A stretch of DNA of 64,000 bases from CAYOOT01 sp964405665 (GTDB taxonomy: Bacteria; Bdellovibrionota_C; UBA2361; SZUA-149; CAZDWZ01): NCBI GenBank assembly GCA_964405665.1, contig CAYOOT010000003.1, positions 19,039 to 83,038 on the forward strand. Reading direction: 5' to 3'. Both the position numbers and the translations under genes were made by a program. Positions 26,090 through 35,084 of this stretch are shown here, one piece after another; position 1 is the stretch's first letter, and every line of letters starts with the position of its first letter. The notes below the pieces were generated by a model. It was not told the DNA's origin. It saw only the letters and a program-made list of their open reading frames with translations, and did not search any database.

Positions 26090-26503
26090 ATGGCTATAAA
26101 AAAGATTTACGCAACTGGAAGAAGAAAACAATCTAGCGCAAGAGTATTTCTTTTGCCGACTCAGGCAGAAAACGAAGAAGATAAAGGTAAAATTACTATT
26201 AACGGAAAAGCCTTAAAAGATTATTTCCCAGGAGAGATTAATCAAAAAGTTCTTAATCAGCCTTTGGAAATCACTGGAACACAAAAAAAATACGATATTA
26301 GTATAACAGTAAGTGGTGGTGGAAAATCCGGCCAAGCTGGAGCAGTGCTTCATGGATTGGCTAGAGCCTTACAAAGTGCTGAACCGGAATTGCATAGCAC
26401 ACTTAAAAAAGCAGGTTTCTTAACTAGAGATCCTCGTGCTGTTGAACGTAAAAAACCAGGCCGTCATAAAGCAAGAAAGAGCACACAGTTTTCTAAGAGA
26501 TAA
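26090..26503 (+). CDS. rpsI: 30S ribosomal protein S9
   Basis: S9 of 137 residues: YATGRRKQSSARVFLLP, INGKALKDYFPG, VSGGGKSGQAGAVLHGLARAL, LTRDPRAVERKKPGRHKARK and the C-terminal QFSKR tail that reaches into the P site. Residues 27-37 (AENEEDKGKIT) are a small acidic insertion compared with the shortest forms. It is co-transcribed with rplM and followed by an inverted repeat that probably ends the transcript. Confidence 0.98.
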   Translation: MAIKKIYATGRRKQSSARVFLLPTQAENEEDKGKITINGKALKDYFPGEINQKVLNQPLEITGTQKKYDISITVSGGGKSGQAGAVLHGLARALQSAEPELHSTLKKAGFLTRDPRAVERKKPGRHKARKSTQFSKR

Positions 26504-26507
26504 TTCT

Positions 26508-26562
26508 GGAGCGCGGACTTTAGTCCGCATCTTGGTAATAAGCGGACTAAAGTCCGCGCTCC
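26508..26562. repeat. Perfect 21-base inverted repeat after rpsI
   Basis: Arms 26508-26528 and 26542-26562 are perfect inverted copies around a 13-base centre. Each arm contains the palindrome GCGGACTTTAGTCCGC. The left arm is identical to the single copy at 11036-11056. Location 4 bases after the rpsI stop suggests a transcript-end hairpin. Confidence 0.85.
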
Positions 26563-26576
26563 TAAAAATAATTTAA

Positions 26577-27221
26577 ATGGAACTCTTAAAAAAATTCATT
26601 GATCTCTTTCTTCATCTCGATAAACATTTAAATGAAATTATATCCACCTACGGTACCGGCACTTATATAATCCTTTTTATAATTTTATTCTGTGAAACTG
26701 GATTAGTAATCACTCCTTTTCTTCCTGGCGACTCTTTACTTTTTGCCGCAGGGGCTTTCTCTGCCTTAGGTTCACTGGATGTGGTTACACTGCTTGTTCT
26801 TTTAATTATTGCCGCAATTGTGGGTGATGCCATTAATTATAAAATTGGAAAAACACTCGGTCCCAAAGTTTTATCCGGCAACTATCGTTTCCTTAAAAAA
26901 GAATATCTCGATCGCACTCAAAAATTTTATGAAAAATACGGTGGAAAAACAATAATCTTTGCCCGCTTTGTGCCGATTGTCAGAACTTTTGCTCCTTTTC
27001 TCGCCGGAGTAGGAAAGATGAGCTATGCCCGTTTTGCTTCATTTAATATCATTGGTGGTATTCTTTGGGTTTGCTGTTTTGTTTTAGCGGGATATTTTTT
27101 CGGAAATATGGAAATAGTAAAGAAGAATTTTACTTTGGTAATTATGGCAATAATTGTGATTTCGGTAATGCCTGCTGTGTTTGAAGCTTATCGGGCGAAG
27201 AAGGAAAATAAAAGAAATTAA
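26577..27221 (+). CDS. DedA-family membrane protein (VTT domain)
   Basis: The 214-residue protein has the DedA/SNARE-associated layout: [19 protein letters not shown] (reentrant segment), [16 protein letters not shown], and [19 protein letters not shown] with the key Arg residues, followed by [21 protein letters not shown]. Family members are involved in membrane phospholipid (undecaprenyl phosphate or PE) translocation and proton-motive-force homeostasis. The ATG at 26577 follows closely on the rpsI repeat. It ends at a bidirectional terminator-like hairpin. Confidence 0.92.
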   Translation: MELLKKFIDLFLHLDKHLNEIISTYGTGTYIILFIILFCETGLVITPFLPGDSLLFAAGAFSALGSLDVVTLLVLLIIAAIVGDAINYKIGKTLGPKVLSGNYRFLKKEYLDRTQKFYEKYGGKTIIFARFVPIVRTFAPFLAGVGKMSYARFASFNIIGGILWVCCFVLAGYFFGNMEIVKKNFTLVIMAIIVISVMPAVFEAYRAKKENKRN

Positions 27222-27223
27222 AC

Positions 27224-27254
27224 TGTAGGGGCACCATTTATGGGTGCCCCTACA
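27224..27254. terminator. Convergent hairpin between dedA and the moxR operon
   Basis: Arms TGTAGGGGCACC (27224-27235) and GGTGCCCCTACA (27243-27254) with a 7-base loop, between two convergent stops. It belongs to the GGGGCACC palindromic family (see 37587-37666). It lacks a strong T-run, so terminator function is likely by position only. Confidence 0.6.
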
Positions 27255-27268
27255 GAACAACATTTCGT

Positions 27269-28243
27269 TTAAATCTTCCTTATCAAACTCTCAATATGCG
27301 GCCTAATCAAATCCTCAAAAGCCTGCTCGGAATCTCCAGCACCGGGATGAAACTTAAGTCTGTGTTTGAGCACAAATGGCGCCAAAGTTTTTAGATCATC
27401 AGCTGTTACATAATCACGACCTTCGGTTAAGGCCCAAGCTAATAAACATTTCTTCAACATAATTGCCGCTCTGGTAGATGCCCCAAATTGCAAAACCGGA
27501 CTCTTTCTTGTTGCTTGAACAATTTCCACAATTGTTTCCAAAACTTTGGGATGAATTTTTATTTGGCTGCTTGCTTCTCTTGCGGCAAGCACTTGTTCTC
27601 TGCTGACAACAGCCTTAACCTGATTGGCTTCGGAATTTATTTTATCGGAATCTTGAAGAATTTCCAATTCCTTGTCAGCGCTAACGTACTTCATCGGAAC
27701 TTTTAATAAGAAGCGATCTAATTGCACTAAGGGCAAAGGATAGGTTCCTGCCAAATCTAGTGGATTTTGTGTGCCAATTACGAAAAATAATTCATCAAGA
27801 GGATAAGTTACATTATCTATTGTCACTTGTCTTTCGGCCATACATTCTAAGAATGCGGCCTGTACTTTGGGGCCAGTACGGTTAATTTCATCAGCCAATA
27901 CAATGTGGGCAAAAACAGGACCATGTTGAAAATGAAAAGTGGAACTTTTAGGATCAAAAATATTTACCCCCAAAACATCAGAAGGCAAAAGATCCGGCGT
28001 GAATTGAATTCGGCGAAAAGGAAGAATATTTTTATTAAGTGAATCACTTTTAGAACAATCAATGATTCGTCCCAAACTCTTTGCTAAGGTAGTCTTTCCT
28101 GAACCGGGATAATCTTCAATCAAGACATGTCCTCCAGCAATTAGACCGGTAACAAGCAAACGCACGGTATCGCTTCTGCCTCTAATAATAGTTTCTAAAG
28201 AGCGAATCAGTGCATCTACAGTTTTAATAGCATCATTTATCAT
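27269..28243 (-). CDS. MoxR-type AAA+ ATPase
   Basis: The 324-residue protein has Walker A DYPGSGKTTLAKSLG, Walker B VLADEINRTGPKVQAAFLECMAERQVTI (two conserved stretches: VLADEINRTGPK and FLECMAERQVTID), sensor 1 FFVIGTQNPLDLAGTYPLP and LVQLDRFLLKVP, all MoxR features. MoxR ATPases act as chaperones or metal-insertion helpers, typically with a DUF58/VWA protein and a TgpA-type transglutaminase; here the DUF58 gene is missing. It overlaps the preceding TPR gene by 4 bases and is the last gene of the nadD-transglutaminase-TPR-moxR operon. Confidence 0.93.
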   Translation of the reverse strand: MINDAIKTVDALIRSLETIIRGRSDTVRLLVTGLIAGGHVLIEDYPGSGKTTLAKSLGRIIDCSKSDSLNKNILPFRRIQFTPDLLPSDVLGVNIFDPKSSTFHFQHGPVFAHIVLADEINRTGPKVQAAFLECMAERQVTIDNVTYPLDELFFVIGTQNPLDLAGTYPLPLVQLDRFLLKVPMKYVSADKELEILQDSDKINSEANQVKAVVSREQVLAAREASSQIKIHPKVLETIVEIVQATRKSPVLQFGASTRAAIMLKKCLLAWALTEGRDYVTADDLKTLAPFVLKHRLKFHPGAGDSEQAFEDLIRPHIESLIRKI

Positions 28244-30222
28244 AAGACGTTTTTTAACAACTCCAATTTAGGAAGAGGGTCTGAAGGAGGATCTACCCTA
28301 TGTTTAAAAGTTGAGGCAACATAATTGTTTATTAAATCAGCAATTTCTTCTTTTTTGCTTGAAATATCCTTTTTTATAGTGCTAATTTGAGAATTGTCGG
28401 TTTTATCAATCAGACTGATCTCTAAAGAATAATTATTATTTGAAGAATTCTGAACAGCAATCTCTAACTGATACTTTACTTCTTGATCTTTTATTTCCTC
28501 AAAACGTCCCTGCAAATAATGTTTAATATTTTTTGCAAAATTCGTAATTCCGGTTATTTGAAAATTAACCGGAAGTTTTAAATCATAGTATCTTAGTTGC
28601 GAAGGAAGTATCCCAAACAGATCTTCTCGATTTTTTATATTTTGATTTAATTCAGTGGAGGTAAAAGACTGCCAAAAATATTTTTTATTTGTTTCGCTAA
28701 TAATAATATCAGTTAATACTTCAGCTTTTGCCAGACGATCAATTGCCCTAAATTGATCTTTAATCTCCAGAAGTATCGACAGTGCTTGTTGATACTTTCC
28801 TTTATCCATAAGATTTTCTGCCAAATAAAGCTGATAATAGATTTTGGCATCTTCTCTTTTATCTTCTGCTTCTAGACGTGATAATCTCTTAGAAAGTGAA
28901 GTAGTGGGAAATCCCTGAAGCATCGAACCAATTGTCGGATATTCCACCATCGTATCGGTATTTCTAATGGAGAGATCTTCTAAATCTTCCAGCTCATTTA
29001 CTCCCTGAGCCCGAGCCTGACGATTGAGCCACCAAGAATTAAGCAGGTAATATTGCTGATTATATAAATTTTGAAAATATTCTTTCCAGTCTTTATTAAT
29101 ATGATCATTTAATGCGAAAGCTTTTGCCCTTAATGCGCGAGCTAAAGAAATAGTGGAGGCAAATTCTACGTCGTTTTGGTTTGTACCAATTTTTCCAAAC
29201 CATTGCTGCCTTTCTTTTGCTTCTAATAAAAGTTTTAAGGCCTGATCGACATCTCCACGATGCAGGTCAATTTTGCCTTTAGCCAGTGCAAGCAAAGTTT
29301 TATGTTCAGCATCAGATTTTTCCAATTGTTGCGCAAAACAAATTTGAAAATCATCCAAAACCCTTTGAGCTTGAATAAACCTTGTTTGGTCAATGTATAA
29401 AATTGTTAAATTGAGGCTGGGAAGAATATGTTCACAACCATCAGGTAATGATATCGCTTTAATCCAAGAAACTTCCGCCAAACTGTCTTTAAATAACTCT
29501 CGGTAAACTTCTCCGGCATTATTTAAAGGAGTTGATGCTTGTCCGGAGCTTCCTTCGGAAAGTTCAGTAACAATTGATTTAGCAAAGGCTTTTAAGGCTA
29601 ATTCTCTGTCACCCCGCATGGAAAGAAGAATACCCAAAACATTATAAATGCCTCTTTCCTCGGGGTTAAATAATAAGCCACTTTTCGCAACAGAAATGGC
29701 ATCGTCTAGCCTTTTTAGTTTCATCAAAACCCAAGCCTTACTCCGCGGTAACCACGTTGCATAATAGAGTTTTTCAAAACGTTCCAGAGTATTTAAAGAA
29801 TCTTGGTATTTATCCAAATTAAGCTCGGCTTCAGAACGAAGAAATAAAAGTAATCCATGTTGCCGGGCAAGTTCCGGATCCCGAATATTAATTTCCTCAC
29901 CATATTTTTTCTTAAATAATTCTTCCGCTGTTAAAACATAACGGTAAGCCAGTTTAAAATGAGCGACATCTACTAAATAATATTGAGCAAGAAAGAGATA
30001 AGGGCGATAATCATCCGGGGATTTTTGCAAAGCGGTTTGCAATTTATTTCGAGCATCGATCGGATGCCGAGACAGAAGTAGGGTTTTGGCTTCATCAATC
30101 AATTCTTCCGCCGTTTTTTGCAAATCGTTATCGGAGCTGGTGGAAGAATCGGCCTTTCTTTCTTGGGCATAAGCCAAGTTTTGAAAAGAAATTAATAATA
30201 AAATCAATAAAAGTTTTTTCAT
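28240..30222 (-). CDS. Exported TPR-repeat protein
   Basis: The 660-residue protein begins with a signal peptide (KKLLLILLLISFQNLAYAQ). From about residue 40 to 330 it has repeated TPR units with helix pairs such as AKTLLLSRHPIDARNKLQ, YLFLAQYYLVDVAHFKLA, YNVLGILLSMRGDRELALKAF and SLNLTILYIDQTRFIQAQ. A further set covers about 450-500 (YYQLYLAENLMDKGKYQQAL). It is periplasmic by prediction. The start directly abuts the stop of the transglutaminase gene, and the end overlaps moxR, so the operon is tight. It occupies the place where a DUF58 or BatE-type gene is often found, and could be a scaffold for that complex. Confidence 0.8.
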   Translation of the reverse strand: MKKLLLILLLISFQNLAYAQERKADSSTSSDNDLQKTAEELIDEAKTLLLSRHPIDARNKLQTALQKSPDDYRPYLFLAQYYLVDVAHFKLAYRYVLTAEELFKKKYGEEINIRDPELARQHGLLLFLRSEAELNLDKYQDSLNTLERFEKLYYATWLPRSKAWVLMKLKRLDDAISVAKSGLLFNPEERGIYNVLGILLSMRGDRELALKAFAKSIVTELSEGSSGQASTPLNNAGEVYRELFKDSLAEVSWIKAISLPDGCEHILPSLNLTILYIDQTRFIQAQRVLDDFQICFAQQLEKSDAEHKTLLALAKGKIDLHRGDVDQALKLLLEAKERQQWFGKIGTNQNDVEFASTISLARALRAKAFALNDHINKDWKEYFQNLYNQQYYLLNSWWLNRQARAQGVNELEDLEDLSIRNTDTMVEYPTIGSMLQGFPTTSLSKRLSRLEAEDKREDAKIYYQLYLAENLMDKGKYQQALSILLEIKDQFRAIDRLAKAEVLTDIIISETNKKYFWQSFTSTELNQNIKNREDLFGILPSQLRYYDLKLPVNFQITGITNFAKNIKHYLQGRFEEIKDQEVKYQLEIAVQNSSNNNYSLEISLIDKTDNSQISTIKKDISSKKEEIADLINNYVASTFKHRVDPPSDPLPKLELLKNVL

Positions 30223-32571
30223 TTAAAATTTCTTCTTTAGATAAGAATTAATTAATCTACTGATACTCAGCGGATTAAGTAAGACAATTATTCGAAAGAT
30301 CTTCTTATTATTTTGATCGTAGGAATTTTTCCAAGCATTCATTGCCTTGATAATGCTTGAGTTTTCCTTGTCGCTTAAATTTGAAAGATAAGAACTTTGT
30401 TCTTCCAGATTAATTAATTCTCGAGCATTAATTTTTTCATTTCGATCTAACCTTTTTGCAAATTCCTTTTTTGTTTCACCAAAATTCCTTTGCAGGCCAA
30501 GCTCGGATATTTGTGTGGCAAAAGAAACGTAAGCTAATTTTGCTTTACTGTTAGCGTTTCTTACAAAGCGATAAGCAAAAAGTAGCCAAAGTTTAAATAG
30601 TAAAAGTATTAGTAAAAAACCAAGAAAAAGAAAGAAAGGCTTTTTACTGTCAAATAAATTCTCCAGAATTTTATCCAAGCTGATTTTTTCTTGCTTATTA
30701 TCATTAGCAGCGACAGTTTCCGCTTGAATAAATTCCAGGTTAGGATTGATTTTACTCATTAGTTCTTCCAGAAGTTTACTATCAGGAATAGGCGCGGTTT
30801 CATTCTCCGCTTGAGCAGGATTAATATCGGCTACGACCCAGCCCACTTGATCAACATAAATTTCCGGCCAGGCATGGCGATCTCCCATTTGCAAAAGAAT
30901 ATGTCCGTCTTTGGCATAACTTAAATCAGTCAAATAACCGGTGCCAATTCGGGCGGGGATCCCGGCGCTGCGCAATAAATAAACTCCGGCATGAGAAAAA
31001 TGCACACAATAGCCTCTCATTTTTTCAGCAAAGAGATAGGGTGCAGTGGGATCCGCAGTCGGATCACTTAAAATATGTCCGGGGTTTTTTGTATAAATAC
31101 TATTTTTTGAAAGGTAATCCAGAATTGCCTGAACTTTCTCCAAGGGGGTCTGAGCATGCTCCGTAATTTTCTTGGATAATGCTAGATATCTTAAATCTTC
31201 ATTGTTGCTATCCAAAATTGCTTGATTATTATCAATAATCAATTCAGCTGGCAGAGTTTTGGCTTTACTTCCGGGAGCTCGAAAATAATGTTCTAGCGTG
31301 TAAGGATCCCAATTTATAGAGCCAAATGTTTTTCCCTCCAAAGAATCAAGTTTTATTACCGGGGCAAAAGATGTTGCTTGATAAGCCAGTAAAAATTTTT
31401 CCGGAGCTGGATTTTTTAAAAGAGAAATTTTTATAGGATAATCAAGGGCAGGTACGGCTGTATGTTGGCTGATTAAAAAAACAGAATAACTAATTTTTTG
31501 ACGACTATCGTTCATTTCTTGATCGGCTTTACCTAAAAAGGCCTGACCGACTTGAATTTTAGGAACATCGGTATCAAATCGTGCGGCAGCTAATACCATT
31601 TCCCTGCCAGCAAACTCCGAAAGTGCTCCTTCTCTAAAATAAAGCATCGGAGCCCAAGGATTTTTAGTATAATCTCCATCGAGCCTGACTAAAGCTGTAG
31701 GTTGAGGATTTTCTCCAATAGCTTTATGAAAACCAAGATTGCTTTGACCTTCTTTCGCACCTTGTCCCACACCTTCTGAAGCCCGACTTAATTCTGCACT
31801 ATATTTTTTATTAAGAATATTTGCATACAAAAAAAGTATAAATATTAAGAAGCCAGGAAGAGCAAGATTAAAAAACAAACTGCTTTTAAAATAATTACGA
31901 ACAATATTCTCTCTTATAAACAGAGGTCGATTACAAGAAAAAAACAGATAAAGAGCAAGAAAGATAATATAGCAGCAAGCTAAAGCAATAAATAAATGAT
32001 GGGGTTCAATCAGGTAGTGTTGGAATAAACTTATTTTCCAGCTAAGAGAACTAATTTCTTTAGGGCTATCGATTTGGTAATTTCGATGCCCACTTAAAAG
32101 ATAGATAAACAAGGAAGAAGAAATTAAGGCTTCCCAGGTAGAATAACTGCGAAAATTCCAATACAAAATAGTGCTCAAGGCCGAAATTAGATAAAAAGAA
32201 ATTAAGATTAGACATTGATCTTGAAGCAGAGGAATTAAAAAATCTCTGTTTGCCGGCACTGTGGGAGAAAGCATTAAAAAATAATTGGCAAGATTTGAAA
32301 TAAAATAAAGTGCAAATATTACAATAATGTGTCGAATAACAATTTTTAAAGGGGAAATTCCTTTAAGTAATAATTTTGAAGCAAGATAAATTCCCAAAAA
32401 ACTAAAAAACAAAATAAGTTTAGAAGAAACTTCGAAATTAATTATTTTGCTTACAAAGAATAAGACTGTTAAAAGAAGTAGTGAACGCAGTATTTGAATT
32501 CGATAGAAATACTTTTTTTTAAGCTCTATCTGCGAAGTGTCAAAACTACTTTCTTTCTTAGTGAAATACAT
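30223..32571 (-). CDS. TgpA-like membrane protein with transglutaminase domain
   Basis: The 782-residue protein has five to seven N-terminal membrane segments (about 25-250), a periplasmic region, the transglutaminase-like core and a C-terminal membrane helix (about 648-668), followed by a cytoplasmic tail of about 115 residues. The Cys-His-Asp triad is present: Cys522 in MRGYCVHFSHA, His566 in GDRHAWPEIY, Asp582 in VVADINPA. This is the DUF3488/TgpA architecture. Such proteins may cross-link or cleave periplasmic proteins or peptides. The neighbours (MoxR, TPR) support membership of a MoxR-TgpA locus. It starts 3 bases after nadD. Confidence 0.88.
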   Translation of the reverse strand: MYFTKKESSFDTSQIELKKKYFYRIQILRSLLLLTVLFFVSKIINFEVSSKLILFFSFLGIYLASKLLLKGISPLKIVIRHIIVIFALYFISNLANYFLMLSPTVPANRDFLIPLLQDQCLILISFYLISALSTILYWNFRSYSTWEALISSSLFIYLLSGHRNYQIDSPKEISSLSWKISLFQHYLIEPHHLFIALACCYIIFLALYLFFSCNRPLFIRENIVRNYFKSSLFFNLALPGFLIFILFLYANILNKKYSAELSRASEGVGQGAKEGQSNLGFHKAIGENPQPTALVRLDGDYTKNPWAPMLYFREGALSEFAGREMVLAAARFDTDVPKIQVGQAFLGKADQEMNDSRQKISYSVFLISQHTAVPALDYPIKISLLKNPAPEKFLLAYQATSFAPVIKLDSLEGKTFGSINWDPYTLEHYFRAPGSKAKTLPAELIIDNNQAILDSNNEDLRYLALSKKITEHAQTPLEKVQAILDYLSKNSIYTKNPGHILSDPTADPTAPYLFAEKMRGYCVHFSHAGVYLLRSAGIPARIGTGYLTDLSYAKDGHILLQMGDRHAWPEIYVDQVGWVVADINPAQAENETAPIPDSKLLEELMSKINPNLEFIQAETVAANDNKQEKISLDKILENLFDSKKPFFLFLGFLLILLLFKLWLLFAYRFVRNANSKAKLAYVSFATQISELGLQRNFGETKKEFAKRLDRNEKINARELINLEEQSSYLSNLSDKENSSIIKAMNAWKNSYDQNNKKIFRIIVLLNPLSISRLINSYLKKKF

Positions 32572-32574
32572 ATG

Positions 32575-33165
32575 TTATTTATAGAGATCCTTGCTCTGAA
32601 TATACTGATAGACTGCCGCAGGCAATAAATCTTTCACCTCAGAACCTTTCTTGATTAAAGCTCGAATTTCCTTACTGGAGCCGGGAACTGAAAGATCGAT
32701 AACTTTACTCTTTGGCGGCAAGTCTTCTATTTTAAATGCGATACCTGGCCTCTTTAGAATCGCAAATTGAGCACTGTCCCAAAGCTCTTTTCCTCGGTAC
32801 CAACTTTGTTGAATTTCCGACTTATTCTCTGCGCCACCTTGAATTAAATCCGATCCAATTACTAAGTAGCAATTATATTTTTCAGAAAACTTTTTATATA
32901 GCTCCAGACTAGGTGTAAATTTTTCTTTTTTTAAATCAGAAAGATCTAAAATAGTATTTGGAATATCACTAAATGCCAGTTCAGCAATTTTACTGCGATC
33001 GGTAAGAGATATTTCATTATTGGAAGACTTATCCAAACGCGGCCCACAAGGAATAATCAGAACTTGGGCAAAATATTGACAAAGTGCTTTAATAATTTTT
33101 TGATGATGGATCGCTGCCGGATTAAAACTTCCACCAAAGATTGCTAATTCTTGTTTTTCAGTCAT
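32575..33165 (-). CDS. nadD: Nicotinate-nucleotide adenylyltransferase
   Basis: The enzyme joins nicotinate mononucleotide and ATP to deaminated NAD. The 196-residue sequence starts IFGGSFNPAAIHHQKIIKAL, where the nucleotidyltransferase HxGH motif is read as IHHQ, an atypical variant. LVIGSDL and GSSKEIRALIKKG (ISSTxIR motif) follow, and LLPAAVYQYIQSKDLY is the typical end. Because of the divergent HxGH and the unusual first position in a MoxR operon, a related nucleotidyltransferase cannot be excluded. Confidence 0.8.
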   Translation of the reverse strand: MTEKQELAIFGGSFNPAAIHHQKIIKALCQYFAQVLIIPCGPRLDKSSNNEISLTDRSKIAELAFSDIPNTILDLSDLKKEKFTPSLELYKKFSEKYNCYLVIGSDLIQGGAENKSEIQQSWYRGKELWDSAQFAILKRPGIAFKIEDLPPKSKVIDLSVPGSSKEIRALIKKGSEVKDLLPAAVYQYIQSKDLYK

Positions 33166-33237
33166 AATATGTGACGATAAAAGAGGAGGATCCTACATTT
33201 CAGACAGTCTTATTAAAATACAGTAGATTATAATCAC

Positions 33238-33660
33238 ATGGCTAATTATAACAAGGATAAAATTAATATCTTATTTTTTGATGACAGTTGTGCCATGTGC
33301 AACGCCTGGGTAAGATTTGTGCTGAAAGTTGATAAGGATGGCAAAAAGTTTATTTTTTCACCCTTACATTCTCACTTTTTTAATAAAGCAATTCCTGAAG
33401 AAATAAGAAAAACTCTTCCCGATAGTATAATTGTTCTTAGTTCCCAACTAGATCTTTTTTATAAAACTGAAGCAGTATGTTTTATCTTAAAAGAGCTTTC
33501 CGGATTTTGGCTTATTTTAGGTTTGATTATTAATTTATTCCCTTTAAAATTTTCAAATTTTATTTATGACTTAGTGGCAAAAAATAGAAAAAGATTTTTT
33601 AAAGCGGATCGTTGTGAGGTTTTAGAACCGGAAGTGAGTAAGAGAATAGTTTATGATTAG
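33238..33660 (+). CDS. DCC-family thiol-disulfide oxidoreductase-like protein (DUF393)
   Basis: The 140-residue protein begins ILFFDDSCAMCNAWVRFVLKVDKDGK, with the D-x-x-C-x-x-C core split as FFDDSCAMC, then LPDSIIVLS, KTEAVCFILKELSGFW and a C-terminal KNRKRFFKADRC. This is the DUF393/DCC pattern, usually 'DGxCxLC'. Role unknown; a redox function is inferred from the CxxC. It is transcribed alone, divergent from nadD. Confidence 0.85.
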   Translation: MANYNKDKINILFFDDSCAMCNAWVRFVLKVDKDGKKFIFSPLHSHFFNKAIPEEIRKTLPDSIIVLSSQLDLFYKTEAVCFILKELSGFWLILGLIINLFPLKFSNFIYDLVAKNRKRFFKADRCEVLEPEVSKRIVYD

Positions 33661-33702
33661 TTCCTATCTCTGCGAGTCCCTAAATCTTGCTATACCTTTA
33701 GG

Positions 33703-33780
33703 AATTTAAACACAGAGCAACAGAGAAGGATAATAATTTTCTTTCCCTCTCTATTGCTCTGCGTGCTCTGTGTTTAAATT
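33703..33780. repeat. Imperfect inverted repeat with CACAGAG motifs
   Basis: AATTTAAACACAGAGC (33703 onwards) and GCTCTGTGTTTAAATT (ending 33780) are exact inverted ends; the interior AACAGAGA and TCTCTATTG continue the pairing with a few unpaired bases. It lies between the convergent DCC and hypothetical genes. A related CTCTGTGCACTCCGTGG piece occurs at about 35049-35066. Confidence 0.6.
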
Positions 33781-33839
33781 TTCCCTTAGAAATCAACTAG
33801 TCGTCCGAAGCTTTATCGAAGGAATAAAGAAACGATCAT

Positions 33840-34679
33840 TTAATTCTTAAATTTCAACTCAGTAGCTTCTTTTAAAACTATATTTTTTAGTTCGGTTGAT
33901 TTAGGGCTGAGGCCTGTTACAAAATTTTTATAATAATCAGCTCCCGCAGAATCCATATTTTGTTCGGCAATTTTAATGCCGATTTTTGCGGTGTTACTGT
34001 TTGTGTATAGACAAAATAAAGTAGCTAAATTTCTTATTAGGTCTTTGTCTATTTCCTTTCCTTCAGCTTGCGTAGGATTGAGGCTTAGAAAATTAGAACT
34101 ATTAATCAAAATATTATTTAAAATTCTTAAGTCAACAAGATCTTTTTCCACTTCCCTACATTGATTTTCATAACCTAAGGCATTAGTGATAATTTTTTGA
34201 GTATTTATTTCCCATTGCGTATTAGAAGAACTAGTAGGAAATTTTATTTTTGTTTCCGTGCATTTGGAAATTACTTCATTAACATCTTTGGCAACATTTT
34301 TAGAATCTACAGAGGATCTTCTTCCATAATTAATCAATTGCAAACGATTACATTCATCTTTACAACTATTAATGTATTCTCTTTGTTTTATGTTACAACT
34401 TTGAATACATTTAGCTACCGCAAATTCACCAAAAAGAATTTCAAGATAAGTTGATTTTGGTGTTGTCGTAAAAATATCTTCATTAAGCGGTTTAACTATT
34501 GCTTGAGTTTCTGATTTTTCAACTGAAGTTTTAACTTTTGAATTATTGGAAACGCCCATAGTTAAGAAAGAAACAGCAACTCCGAGAACAAAAACAATTA
34601 TTGGCCTTTTTCCTCGATTATGCAGTGATGGTCTGAGATTACCAAGTTCAATTTTAGTCTTAGAATCTGGTGATAACAT
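33840..34679 (-). CDS. Hypothetical protein with N-terminal transmembrane helix
   Basis: I do not recognise the family. The 279-residue protein has a short basic N-terminus, a single membrane helix at about 28-43 (PIIVFVLGVAVSFLTMGV), and an external helical domain with cysteine pairs KCIQSCNIKQREY and SCKDECNRL, plus KCTETK and QCREVEK and LFCLY. The pattern of paired cysteines spaced by 3 to 4 residues suggests disulfide-stabilised helical hairpins in the periplasm. It is monocistronic. Confidence 0.65.
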   Translation of the reverse strand: MLSPDSKTKIELGNLRPSLHNRGKRPIIVFVLGVAVSFLTMGVSNNSKVKTSVEKSETQAIVKPLNEDIFTTTPKSTYLEILFGEFAVAKCIQSCNIKQREYINSCKDECNRLQLINYGRRSSVDSKNVAKDVNEVISKCTETKIKFPTSSSNTQWEINTQKIITNALGYENQCREVEKDLVDLRILNNILINSSNFLSLNPTQAEGKEIDKDLIRNLATLFCLYTNSNTAKIGIKIAEQNMDSAGADYYKNFVTGLSPKSTELKNIVLKEATELKFKN

Positions 34680-35084
34680 ATACTTCTTTCTATAAAATAA
34701 GATTATTATTTTAATATTATCGGAAGATTGCTCTTAAATCTTAAATTCAAATATAGAGCTAACTTCCTCTAATATTTACTTTTATTGTCAAAACTTAATT
34801 TATGTATAATTTTGATGCGTTATTAAAAAAAACGATTCAATGATTGTGCTGGCTCGAAAAAGAATTTTACTACGGAAGTACCAGGGCTTCACCGAAATTT
34901 TTTTGTAGGGGCAGCCTTTATGGCTGCCCGGTTTACAAAATATATTTGGAATTACGGGCAGGTATAAAACCTGCCCTACATGATAACACCAATGAAGTGG
35001 AGATTCTATTAGCAATTTGTGATTTTTTAAATTTCATCTGCCGTGAAACTCTGTGCACTCCGTGGTAAAGAATCTTCCTAAGCT
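34680..35084. other. 405-base gap holding the inverted-core element
   Basis: No credible gene. The gap holds the palindromic element 34905-34979 and a fragment near 35041-35066 (AACTCTGTGCACTCCGTGG) related to the CACAGAG repeat at 33703. The small frames here are artefacts of the repeat. Confidence 0.6.
34905..34979. repeat. GGGCAG palindromic element, core orientation 2
   Basis: Left arm 34905-34930, core 34931-34954, right arm 34955-34979. Compared with 24771-24846, the arms are in the same order (25 of 26 left-arm bases identical), but the 24-base core is inverted (23 of 24 bases match the reverse complement). Confidence 0.85.
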
